From assembly GCF_036030735.1 (NCBI RefSeq), contig NZ_CP107928.1, positions 744,001 to 808,000 on the forward strand: a stretch of DNA of 64,000 nt. The letters run 5' to 3'. Below are positions 23,501 to 31,100 of this stretch, piece after piece. The translations under genes were made by a program, and so were the position numbers. The number at the start of each line of letters is the position of its first letter. The first letter of the stretch is position 1. The notes under the pieces were generated by a model. The model saw nothing but the letters and a program-made list of their open reading frames with translations, made no database searches and was not told the origin of the DNA. Origin of the DNA: Streptomyces sp. NBC_00425. GTDB lineage: Bacteria; Actinomycetota; Actinomycetes; Streptomycetales; Streptomycetaceae.

Positions 23501-25487
23501 GCCGCGACGTGACACCGGGGTCGTACAGGACACAGCTCGCGCTCTCGGGAAGCGGCCGCGCCGAGCCGCCCGCCGGGGCCGGCCCGTCGGGGTCCTCCTC
23601 GACCAGCACCCGCGGCCGCCCTGCGGGGAGTGCGCCGGCGTGGCGCGCGCTCGTCAGGAGGACCGTCACGTCGGCGTCGTCCAGCAGGCGCGCGATCACG
23701 CCCACCGGGTGGGCAGGGTCGACGGGCACGCAGACGGCGCCGGCCTTCAGCGTCCCGAGTACGCCGGCGACGAGGTCGACGCCCCGCTCGAGGCAGAGTG
23801 CCACGCGCGCCCCGCTCCCGGCGCCCGCCCCACGCAGCAGCCGCGCGAACCGGTCCGCCCGCTCGTCCAGCTCGCCGAAGGTCAGGGTGCGCTCACCGTC
23901 GACGAGCGCGGGCAGGTCCGGCGTACGGCGTACCTGGCGCTCGAACTCCTCGTGCACGCACCGCCCGTCGAACGGCATCGGCTCGTCGGCGGTGCGCAGG
24001 GCCTCCTCGATCCGCCGGGCCTCCTCGTCGGACAGGAGAGGGGCGTGTCCGACGGTCGTACCGGGCTCATGGGCGAGGTGCCCGAGCAGCGTGCCGAAGC
24101 GCCGGACCAGCTCGGTGACGGTCCTCGGGTCGAAGAGGTCGGTGGCGTACTCGAGGGTGCCGTGCAGTTCGCCCGCGCCGTCCGGCCACAGCTCCAGCGT
24201 CAGGTCGTACTTCGCCGTACCGGTGTGGTGGTCGACGGTGGTGACCCGCAGTTCGCCGACCGTGTCGTCCATGGCCTGGTCGTCCAGCAGCGCGAAGCTC
24301 ACCTGGGCCATCGGCGCATGGGCGAGGCTGCGCGCCGGGTCGACGGCCTCGACGACGCGGTCGAAGGGGACGCCGCTGCGGGCGAGGCCCTCCTGGGTCA
24401 CGTCGCGGACCCGGCCGACGAGTTCGCGGAAGGCGGGGTCGCCCGAGGTGTCCAGCCTGAGGGCGATGGAGTTCGCGAAGAAGCCGACCACGTTCTGAAT
24501 CTCGTCCAGCGGCCGGTTCGCGACGGGCGTCGCGACCGTGACCTCGCCCTGCGTGGAACATCGGGACAGCAGCGCGGCGAAGGCCGCGAGCAGCACCATG
24601 AACGGGGTCGCCTGCTCGGCGCGGGCGACGTCCTGCACGGCCGACCAGGTCCCCGAGGGCAGCGTGAACCGGTGCAGCGCGCCGCGGAAGCTCTGCACCG
24701 CGGCCCTGGGCCGGTCGATCGGCAGGTCGACGGTCGCGGGCGCCCCCCGCAGCGTCCGCCGCCAGTAGTCGAGCTGCGGAGCGAGTTCGTCCTCGCGCTT
24801 CGGCTCGGCCTCCCAGGCCGTGTAGTCGGCGTACTGCACCCGCAGCGGCTCGAGTTCGGCCTCGCCGCCCCGGACACCGGCCGCGTAGAGCTTCATCAGC
24901 TCGTCGATCACGATGCTCATCGACCAGCCGTCGCACACGCTGTGGTGGATGACGAGGAGGAGGACGTGCTCCGCGGGGTCGCACTGGAAGAGCCGGACGC
25001 GGGCGAGCGGCCCGTGTTCGAGCGAGAACGGCCGGGCCGCCTCCGCCTCGAGCGCCGCGACGAGCCCCGCCCCGGCGTCCGCGTCGTCCATCAGGACGAC
25101 GGGCGTGAGGCCGGCCTTGATCTCCGGCAGGATCCGCTGCACCAGGCTGCCGCCGGGGGCCGGGAACACGGTCCGCAGCGACTCGTGCCGTGCGAACACC
25201 TGCCGCACCGCCGTCTGCAGCACCTCGGTCTTGAGCGGACCGGTGAGCCGCAGCGCCACGGACAGGTTGAAGACCGCGCTGCCCGGGCTGAGCTGGTCCA
25301 TGTACCACAGGCGTCGCTGTGCGGCCGACACCGCGAGCTGCCCGTCGCGGGGCACGGGGACGACGGAGTCGGCGGTCCGGGCGCCCCGTCCGGCGAGGCG
25401 CTTGGCGAGTAGCGCCCGCTTCGCGGGGGACATGGCGTCGAGACGGGCCTGCGAGACGGCCTGCCGTGCGGGGCCCGTGGCGCTCAT
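17541..25487 (-). CDS. Large NRPS: C - degenerate A - PCP - C - A - PCP-PCP-PCP - E-like
   Basis: This is a 2648-residue NRPS. ATG 25487 overlaps the MbtH stop (ATGA). Domains are C1 (about 30-460, HHSVCDG), A1 (about 500-905), PCP1 (LGGHSLL, about 922-995), C2 (about 1010-1460, HHAVSDG), A2 (about 1476-1966), three PCPs in tandem (about 1986-2200, each FFALGGDSLHVI), and a terminal epimerisation-family domain (about 2215-2648). A1 is decayed: the A3 loop reads LYDPGVTSRPEG, the A4-A5 pocket region is missing, and A10 reads DGEIDW without the catalytic lysine. A2 keeps YTSGTKGLPKG and NGKVD, but its A4 reads SFGFSSSVRQ, without the Asp that normally holds an alpha-amino group. The terminal domain has HHQLMDN where HHxxxDG is expected. 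PCP1 must be loaded from elsewhere or stay empty. Confidence 0.94.
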   Translation of the reverse strand: MSATGPARQAVSQARLDAMSPAKRALLAKRLAGRGARTADSVVPVPRDGQLAVSAAQRRLWYMDQLSPGSAVFNLSVALRLTGPLKTEVLQTAVRQVFARHESLRTVFPAPGGSLVQRILPEIKAGLTPVVLMDDADAGAGLVAALEAEAARPFSLEHGPLARVRLFQCDPAEHVLLLVIHHSVCDGWSMSIVIDELMKLYAAGVRGGEAELEPLRVQYADYTAWEAEPKREDELAPQLDYWRRTLRGAPATVDLPIDRPRAAVQSFRGALHRFTLPSGTWSAVQDVARAEQATPFMVLLAAFAALLSRCSTQGEVTVATPVANRPLDEIQNVVGFFANSIALRLDTSGDPAFRELVGRVRDVTQEGLARSGVPFDRVVEAVDPARSLAHAPMAQVSFALLDDQAMDDTVGELRVTTVDHHTGTAKYDLTLELWPDGAGELHGTLEYATDLFDPRTVTELVRRFGTLLGHLAHEPGTTVGHAPLLSDEEARRIEEALRTADEPMPFDGRCVHEEFERQVRRTPDLPALVDGERTLTFGELDERADRFARLLRGAGAGSGARVALCLERGVDLVAGVLGTLKAGAVCVPVDPAHPVGVIARLLDDADVTVLLTSARHAGALPAGRPRVLVEEDPDGPAPAGGSARPLPESASCVLYDPGVTSRPEGLVVTHRSLAHHCAAGGAPAGFVLAVADVLGTLLSGRTAHFTAEAPAAGGTDGAPGPGTRFHVLDGALRPAAPGTVGELWLGGAGVALGYWHRPDLTAQRFLPDPFSEAPGARLHRTGDLVRVGPDGAVEYVGRVDDRVRVAGQLTEPAQARAVLERLPEVREAVVAPRTDLPGGTALVAYVAVPDTAAHDAGDGTAATTADALRAALAREIPARTVPEHLVVLDALPRTSDGEIDWPAFPHPTVAGGAVPDGAADVPRTPLERTVAEVWGQVLGLPEVGRDAGFLALGGHSLLATQAVARLRDALGLDIPLRVFLRASSLADLAARIEGLGGEPRRRRVVPTPRTTPAPLSYAQGRLYFLSRLAEDSSFYNVPIALRLDGALDRAALRQAFAALWARHDGLRTYFPSLDGEPMQAILPARHVPFDEVNLEGEAQQRALVDELVDVESRTPFDLSEGPLLRGRLLCLAPDAHVLVMTLHHAVSDGWSVAIVLDELVALYRAFREGEPSPLKPVPLTYVDYTRWQRSWLKGAELDSQLTYWKRTLADVPMLELPTDRPRPAAQSFRGARHEMRWGPELSRSVTELARREGVTPFMVLLAGFDVLMAHSSGQRDITVGTPVAGRTMTELEPLVGFFANTLALRVDLSGDPTFAELLERVRERAHGAYAHQDVPFEMVVDAVAPQRSLSHSPLFQVRFALQNQNDVLPDPGDGLTLTELEGEQHTARFDLVVDLWETERGLEGQAEYSTDLFDADTVARMMDRFETLLERLVADPRQRVLGDLDLLTEEERRRIDALSRGPELPADADARTFVARFVEQAALRPDAPAVTCGDTTLTYGELRRRSGALARVLAAAGVGPGATAAVYLDRGVEFLVAALAVMEAGGAYVPLDPAYPAQRRAAIVADARPALTVTSRALAGSAGEAPGGLLVLEDVEAEMPVLTDPAPLVDLSPDLPAYVVYTSGTKGLPKGVVLSHRGLAGYVQALPEAVGLPAEPVYLHTASFGFSSSVRQFAVPLAHGGHVVVADRDVIASPETLLAYAAGHGVQVLDLVPSYLRVVQPALAQHGGWRPELVLTASEPLLYDLPEELRAAPGATPRLVNMYGQTETTGIVAAAPVADEREGRGAVVPLGRPIGGARVHVLDGRLRPVPVGHEGEIVVGGTGLALGYLGDPALTAERFVPDPYGAEGSRLYRTGDRGRLLPDGKVEFLGRIGDQVKIRGHRVELAEVASVLSACDGVAECAVLCVADGPDERRLVGHVALSSGSGATAESLRAALREKLPDYMIPTLVLLDALPRLPNGKVDRGALATTTAPPVTARATAPSSRAEETLAGIWRDVLRLSVVGPDDDFFALGGDSLHVIRVVDRARKAGIAVTPAQFIAHPTIAGLAKVAGGGRRERAEETLAGIWRDVLRLSVVGPDDDFFALGGDSLHVIRVVDRARKAGIAVTPAQFIAHPTIAGLAKVAGGGRRERAEETLAGIWRDVLRLSVVGPDDDFFALGGDSLHVIRVVDRARKAGIAVTPAQFIAHPTIAGLAQVAGAPAASAGQGADTGPVPLVPSHLAFLERDFPDKETYTHPFIFEAVAPLDPKLVERAVGCVLEHHESLRICFPKDQGTYRVQVQERFERTPFTSVDLSALDPAAQKVAFQRLDAALHRKLDFANGPLLHVALVKFGPDRPDTLIVVVHHQLMDNSSWDVLMEDIQAAYTALAAGNQPQLEPPTSSFAAWARNLDRLARSPELDADAAYWTALAKRPVPHWPLDHEGGEDCMSTEESVVIGLDVEETAALRLAMRRAYGLSVNEALLAATLRGFTEWSGQSSVIVDMVARGRELGGDELDLSRAIGRFSMTSPRLLEVPEEGGARALLDSVAAQLEAVPRKGLGFGLLRYIGARPGAAEALAPLGKPHILLNNWGDFDNVVEESPVLGPPIEDAWPMPKLQRMHRLMIDCRVYSGALRVGFRFSRNLNERASIERLAGLVEATLRTLVRPEGR
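18907..19533 (-). repeat. Tandem 219-bp repeat encoding three identical PCP domains
   Basis: A 219-bp (73-codon) unit recurs about 2.9 times. For example, GTGGGGTGTG begins at 18922, 19141 and 19360. The copies look identical base for base between the limits given, while flanks diverge immediately outside. Each copy encodes a full carrier domain with the phosphopantetheine serine in LGGDSL. The period is an exact multiple of three, so the frame is kept. Lack of synonymous drift implies very recent duplication or ongoing homogenisation. Confidence 0.96.
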
Positions 25488-25723
25488 CGGGCGGATTCCT
25501 TCTCGGACGACGCGGTCCGCGCCATGTGGGCGACCAGGCTCAGCGGTCGCATGTCCGTCCAGTTCGCGTTGATGAAGTCGATGCAGGACGCGCGGTCGGC
25601 GACACCGTGGGAAACCGTCCAACCGGCAGGCACCTGAGCAGACCCGGGCCACAGCGAATACTGGCCTTCGGCGTTCACCACCACGAAGAAACGTCCATTC
25701 GGGTCGTCGAGGGAATTCGACAT
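25484..25723 (-). CDS. MbtH-like NRPS chaperone
   Basis: This 79-residue protein has the MbtH signature: FVVVNAEGQYSLWP, then VPAGW, then a conserved CIDFINANWTDMRP segment. MbtH proteins bind A domains and are often required for their folding or activity. I prefer ATG 25723 (MSNSLDDP); a GTG three bases upstream is also in frame. GTGAGG lies just upstream. The stop overlaps the start of the 2648-residue NRPS, so the two are translationally coupled. It may also serve the other A domains in the window, including the divergent free A domain. Recognition is confident. Confidence 0.95.
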   Translation of the reverse strand: MSNSLDDPNGRFFVVVNAEGQYSLWPGSAQVPAGWTVSHGVADRASCIDFINANWTDMRPLSLVAHMARTASSEKESAR

Positions 25724-25812
25724 CACGCCTCACTCTTTACGCTGGGTTCTTTTCTCGATGAGCAGCACGTCGATCCGCTTGCGGGGAGTGGACCCGAGTG
25801 GAGTCCGCAGGC

Positions 25813-25980
25813 TCAGTCCCACGCCCAGTTGTCGGGAACCGACGACGTGGTGTCCTGAACGGACACTTCGTGACCGGTCGCGGCGCCGGCCTCGGTCGCC
25901 TGCGCGGCGGATATCACGGGAAGGCTGAAAAGCACGGAGAGGAGAGTCACTCCGAAGGCCTTCTTGATACAAAGAGTCAT
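25813..25980 (-). CDS. Small secreted peptide (55 aa) leading the NRPS operon
   Basis: A 55-residue ORF starts at ATG 25980 with GAGG about 6 bases upstream. It has a signal peptide: basic MTLCIKKAFG, a hydrophobic stretch through LLSVLFSLPVISA, and a likely cleavage site AQA|TE. The mature peptide would be about 27 residues, rich in Thr, Ser, Ala and acidic residues, ending PDNWAWD. It has no cysteines after cleavage. It lies 89 bp upstream of the MbtH gene on the same strand and probably shares its transcript. I do not recognise a family. It could be a secreted signal, an immunity or chaperone factor, or an unrelated exported peptide. Confidence 0.72.
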   Translation of the reverse strand: MTLCIKKAFGVTLLSVLFSLPVISAAQATEAGAATGHEVSVQDTTSSVPDNWAWD

Positions 25981-26373
25981 CTCAACCTCACAGTTTTCGG
26001 GCGTGCCGAAGCAGCGCGGACGGGAGCGCGACATCGCAGAGAGGGAATTGCGTCCTTCCGGAGGCCCCCAGCCTTCGTGGGGAAGGCAGTTCCGGTCGAC
26101 TCGCTAGAGCCTGGCCCGACAGCGGGCCCCGTGCCAGCGATCTCCGATGGCAGGTGGCGGACATGGCCTACAGCGGCCAGCCGGGGACACCGAACGCGCT
26201 GCTGACCGTTCGGTGTCATGACCTCAAGCGGCCCGGCCCATCAGGTCCCGCCGGCCGGGCCCAGCCCATATGTTCGCCACTGGGGCCGGGCCACCCGTTT
26301 TTCCGCAGTCACACCTCGGCCACCCACTCCGGTTTCCCGTCCCGAAGCTTCACGAACCTTCAGGAGTAAGCCA
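25981..26373. promoter_or_regulatory. Divergent promoter region between the two NRPS units
   Basis: These 393 bp separate the minus-strand NRPS/PKS operon from the plus-strand free-PCP operon and encode nothing convincing. They must hold both promoters, but I could not identify clear -35/-10 pairs. The one strong element is the inverted repeat at 26186-26217. CAGGAG at 26361-26366 is the ribosome-binding site of the PCP gene. Confidence 0.6.
26186..26217. promoter_or_regulatory. 11-bp inverted repeat, probable operator
   Basis: The arms GACACCGAACG (26186-26196) and CGTTCGGTGTC (26207-26217) are perfect inverted copies separated by 10 bp. Their centres are 21 bp apart, two helical turns, the spacing a dimeric DNA-binding protein would use on one face. 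The element lies 157 bp upstream of the PCP start and 206 bp upstream of the secreted peptide start. The TrmB/LuxR-type regulator at 33170 is the obvious candidate ligand, but that is inference. A terminator role is less likely because neither flanking gene ends here. Confidence 0.6.
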
Positions 26374-26628
26374 ATGTTCATCTCAACAGGCCTGTCCGAG
26401 AGGGCCGTCGAGCTCTGGGTCGTCGGTGTCGTGGAGGAGGCGCTGCGGGCCGGTCCCGTCACGCCTGTGGACAGTTTCCACGACTTCGGCGGCTCATCGC
26501 TGACAGCCATGCGGATCTGCATCCGCATTCACAAGGAGACGGGTGTGGAGATCGCCCCCGAGGCGCTGCTCGACAGCGACACGATCGGCCAGTTCGCCGA
26601 CGAGGTGGCCGCCCGGAAAAACAAGTGA
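26374..26628 (+). CDS. Free-standing peptidyl carrier protein
   Basis: This 84-residue protein is one carrier domain. FHDFGGSSLTAMRI carries the phosphopantetheine serine, followed by helix III and an FADEVAA end. ATG 26374 follows CAGGAG at 7 bp. The stop overlaps the GTG start of the free A domain (GTGA), so both are made together: the A domain presumably loads this PCP, and the C domain of the next protein takes the residue from it. It lacks a docking-domain extension that I can recognise. Confidence 0.92.
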   Translation: MFISTGLSERAVELWVVGVVEEALRAGPVTPVDSFHDFGGSSLTAMRICIRIHKETGVEIAPEALLDSDTIGQFADEVAARKNK

Positions 26629-28196
26629 CCGCGAATCATCCGATGAGAGAGATGGCCCTGATTCACGAGGCGGTGAGCTACCACGCGCGACACGATCCGG
26701 ACGCCGTCGCCCTGGTCGAAGGGGACGAACGCATCAGCTACGCGGACCTCGACGCCGCGTCCGAAGTCCTCGCTCTGCGGTTGCGTGAACGAGGTGCCGG
26801 CCCGGGACGCCTGATCCCGGTCGTCCTGCCACGGTCGGCACAGCTCGTCGCCGTGCTGCTCGGGATTCTCAAGTGCGGGGCCGCCTATGCCGCGTTGGAC
26901 GTCCGTTGGCCACCGGCACGCGTACGCGCCCTGCTGGACCTCATCGATCCGCCCCTGGTCGTCACCCGCGACCCGCTGCCGGGTGCCTCGTCGCCCACCT
27001 GGGCGCCGCCGGCCGGCCCGCCGCGACGGCCGGCCGGCACCTGTTCGGACGTCCTTCCGCGGATCGACGTCGCACCGGGCGATCCGGCCACGGTCTTCTT
27101 CACGTCGGGTACGTCCGGCCGGCCCAAGGCCGTGGTCTCCCCGCACCGGGCGACCACGCGACTGACGCCGACGACGGCCCTCTGGTCGGGGCCCGGACGC
27201 GTCACAGCACAGGCTGCGCCGGCCTCCTGGGACGCCTTCTCGCTGGAGGTGTGGGGGACGCTCACCGCGGGGGGAACCTGCGTCGTGGTCCCGTCCGCCC
27301 GCCTTCTTCCGTCCACGCTCCGCGCCCTGGTGCGCGAGGCCGACGTCAGCACCGTCTTCCTGACCACGTCCCTGTTCCACCTCTTCGTGGAGGAGGACCT
27401 CGGAGCCTTCCAGGGGCTGAGCGACGTCCTCACCGGTGGCGAACGCCTGTTGGCCGGTCCGGCCCGCCGCTTCCTGACCGCGTACCCCGACCTGCCTCTG
27501 ACGAACTGCTACGGCCCGGTGGAGAGTTGCGTGTTCGCCTCCGTCCACAGGGTCACCGCCGGTGACTGCGCGGCCCCGGACGGTGTGCCGCTGGGCACCG
27601 CGATACCGGGTACGGAGATCCACGTCCTGTCCGGGAACACGCCGGTGACTCCCGGCGCGACGGGGGAGATCTGCATCTCGGGCGACGGTCTGGCACGGGA
27701 GTACCTGGGAGCCCCCGAGCTCAGCGCACGCAGCTTTCCCGTCGTCCCGATCGGGAGCCTTCCGACGAGGATCTACCGGACCGGCGACCTCGGGCGGACG
27801 GACCACCGCGGCGTGCTCCACTTCCGCGGCCGGTCCGATCGCCAGATGAAGATCGCAGGCCACCGCGTCGACCCGGAGGAGATCGAGGAGGCGGGGCGGA
27901 GCATCCCCGGCGTGCGCGACTGCGTCGTCGCGGCCACCGCGGACCACCTCGGAAGCGGCACCCGACTGGCCGTGTTCTACACCGTCGACCCGGCACCCGG
28001 CCCCGGCAGCCGGGACCTGCGGCCGTCCGCACTCCGCAGCGAGCTGGCGACACTGCTTCCCGCCCACCTCGTGCCGCACGTGGCCCGCCCGGTGCCGGAA
28101 CTCCCCCTCACCGCGAACGGGAAGATCGACCACGCGGCCCTGCAGGCGTACCCGGCCGTGCCCGTCACCACCAGCCCCGTGAACAGGAACTCGTGA
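26625..28196 (+). CDS. Free-standing NRPS adenylation domain
   Basis: This 523-residue A domain has no attached carrier. It has an A3 motif FFTSGTSGRPKA, A4 WDAFSLEVWG, A5 YGPVES, A7 YRTGDLGR and A10 TANGKID with the catalytic lysine. By alignment to GrsA the pocket reads about D-A-L-F-L-G-C-V-F, suggesting a hydrophobic branched residue near valine/isoleucine codes; this is a by-eye prediction. GTG 26625 overlaps the PCP stop; ATG 26643 is an alternative. The stop TGA shares a base with the ATG of the next gene (TGATG). It most likely loads the free PCP at 26374. Confidence 0.92.
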   Translation: MTANHPMREMALIHEAVSYHARHDPDAVALVEGDERISYADLDAASEVLALRLRERGAGPGRLIPVVLPRSAQLVAVLLGILKCGAAYAALDVRWPPARVRALLDLIDPPLVVTRDPLPGASSPTWAPPAGPPRRPAGTCSDVLPRIDVAPGDPATVFFTSGTSGRPKAVVSPHRATTRLTPTTALWSGPGRVTAQAAPASWDAFSLEVWGTLTAGGTCVVVPSARLLPSTLRALVREADVSTVFLTTSLFHLFVEEDLGAFQGLSDVLTGGERLLAGPARRFLTAYPDLPLTNCYGPVESCVFASVHRVTAGDCAAPDGVPLGTAIPGTEIHVLSGNTPVTPGATGEICISGDGLAREYLGAPELSARSFPVVPIGSLPTRIYRTGDLGRTDHRGVLHFRGRSDRQMKIAGHRVDPEEIEEAGRSIPGVRDCVVAATADHLGSGTRLAVFYTVDPAPGPGSRDLRPSALRSELATLLPAHLVPHVARPVPELPLTANGKIDHAALQAYPAVPVTTSPVNRNS

Positions 28197-31100
28197 TGAC
28201 CACCAGCCTCCCCGGGCACGCACACCCCGAGCCCTCCACAGTCACCTACCCGATGTCGTACGAGCAGGAGTCGATCTGGCTCACCGATGCCGTCGGCGAC
28301 AGCACCGGGCTGTACGTGGAATCGTGGGTCCACCGCATCCGGGGCGACTTCAGCGCGGCTGCCGCGCAGCAGGCCCTGACCGGCATCGTGCGCCGGCACG
28401 AATCCCTGCGCAGCCGACTCCACATCCACGGAAACCGGGCCCGCCAGGAAGTCCTGCCCCCCATGCCGGTGCCCCTCACTCGGTGCCGGGTGTCCCCCGC
28501 GGACCTGCAGGCAGCGATACGTGAGGTGGTGTCCCGGCCCCTCCCGCTGGATGAGCCTCCGCTGCTGCGCGCCTGCCTGCTGGAGGTCGGCGAAGGGGAT
28601 GCCGTGCTGGCGGTGGCCGTCCACCACGCGGTCGTCGACGGATGGGCACTGCACCTGCTCGACGAGGAGTTCAGCGACCTCTACGGCGCGGCACTGACGG
28701 AACGCGCCCCCGAACGCCCCGAACCGCCCCTCCAGTTCGGTCCGTGGGCACTGCGGCAGCGAACGTCCGCGGGACTGCGGGAAGTCGTCGACGCCTACTG
28801 GAAGCCCACCCTGGCCGACGCGCCGTCGGAGTCGACCTTTCCCCTGGATCACCCCCGCCCCGAGGTTCTCAGCCACCGCGGCGGCCTGGTCGAGTTCGCT
28901 CTCGACGCGGACCTCACGCGCCGACTGCGAGGCCTGGGCCGGCGGTTCAAGGCCACACCGTTCGTCGTGTACGCCGCCGCCGTCACCGCCTTGCTCGCCA
29001 GGCACGGTCAGCAGGACGTCGTCCTGGGAACCCCGGTGTCGCGACGCGACGGCCCCGAGCTGGAACCGATGATCGCCTGCCTGACGGACGTCATGCCACT
29101 GCGGCAGACCGTCGAGCCGGCGCGGTCGTTCGGTGAACTCGTCCTGCACACGAAGGAGACGGTCCGCTCCGTCACCGCGCACAAGGACGTGCCCTACACC
29201 ATGCTGGTCCAGCAGACGGGAGCGCCGCGCAGCCGTTCTCGTCCCCCCCTCTTCCAAGTCGTCCTGACCGTGGACGACGCACCCGCTCCGGGACTGTCCC
29301 TGCCCGGCGCGCAGGCCGAGCGGCTCTACCCGCACGACGGGACTGCGAAGTTCGACGTCTTCTTCCACCTGATCCCGGCACGCGACGGCTGGCTCGGGCG
29401 GCTGGAGTACGCCGAGGACCTCTTCTCCCCTGAGACCGCCCGCCAACTGGTCGAACGCCTGCGGCTCTTGCTGCTCGACGCGGCGGACGACCCGGCCCGC
29501 GCGGTGGGAGACCTCGCGGTGACCACCGCCGCCGACAGGTCCCTGCTCGACACATGGGCGGACGGGCCGTCCCCGAGGGGGACCCCGTCACCGGCCCACC
29601 TTGCCGTGGCCCGGTCCGCCCGGTCGGCACCTGATCTGACGGCGGTCGTCCACGGCCGCGACCACCTCACCTACGCACAGCTCGAAGCCGAATCCGACGC
29701 GCTGGCCGCGCACCTGCTGACCGTGGCGCACCCCGGTGACCGCGTCGGCGTTCTGCTGGAACGGACGGTCCGACTGCCGATCGCGGTCCTGGCCGTGCTG
29801 AAGGCCGGCTGCTGCTGCGTGCCCCTCGACCCGGCCTATCCCGCCGAGCGGATCACGTTCATGCTCCGCGACAGCCGCTGCGGCGCCGTCTTGACCAGCA
29901 GCCGGCTCCAGCACCACATCACCCGGCTGCCGGACGTGCCCCCACTGCTGCTGGACGAACACCGGCCGACGGCACCCGGCCTCCGACCGGGCCTGCCGGA
30001 CGTTCACCCGGAAGACCCGGCCTATCTCCTGTACACGTCCGGGTCAACGGGCCGGCCCAAGGGCGTCGTGATGCCCCACCGGTCGCTGGCCAACCTCGTC
30101 CAGTGGCAGTCGCTCCGGTCCGCGCGGGGAGCCACGACCGCCCAGTTCGCGCCGCTCAGCTTCGACGTCGCCTTCCAGGAACTGTTCAGTACCTGGGCGG
30201 CACGCGGCACCCTCGTGCTCGTCGACAACGAGGTGCGACGCGACCCGGCCCGACTGCTCGCGCTGATCCGGACAGCGGCGGTCGAACGCCTCTTCCTTCC
30301 CTATGTGGCCCTCCAGCAGATCGCCGAGTACGCCGCCGCCGACGACTGGCACGGGCCGTCCCTGCGCGAAGTGATCTGCGCCGGCGAGCAGTTGTTCGTC
30401 ACCCCGGCGATCAGGGACTTCTTCACACACCGCACCAGTGCTTCGCTGGAGAACCAGTACGGTCCCACTGAGACGCACGTGGTCACCGCCGAACGCCTCT
30501 CCGGCGACCCCTCCGCATGGCCGGACCGCCCGAGCATCGGCCGCCCGGTGCCCGGAGCTCGAATCCGTGTCCTCGACGACCGGCTCCGGCTCCTTCCCCC
30601 CGGAGCGGTGGGCGAGATCTGCATCGGGGGAGAAAGCGTCGCGACCGGTTACCTGGCACGTCCCGACGCATCACGCCAACGGTTCGTCCAAGACCCCCAC
30701 GATCCCGGCGCCGGCCGCCTGTACCGCAGTGGCGACCTGGGGAGGTTCCGGCCCGACGGCACGATCGCATTCGCGGGACGACGAGACGGACAAGTGAAGA
30801 TCCGCGGCCACCGAGTGGAATGCGGCGAGGTCGAAGCCGCGGTGAAATCGGTCCCCGGCGTCACCGACGCGGTCGTGACGGTCGACGCCACCGTCGTCCA
30901 CGACAAACGGCTGATAGCCCACTACATACCCGCAGGCAGTGCCGCCCCCGACGCGCGGGAACTGCGCCGCACCCTGCGGAGCCGGCTTCCCGAGCACCTG
31001 GTTCCCTCCGTGTGCCTCGCGGTGCCCGCCTTTCCCCTGACCCCCAGCGGCAAAGTGGACCGCGCCGCCCTGCGGCCCCCGGCACCTCGCGACCGGCGCT

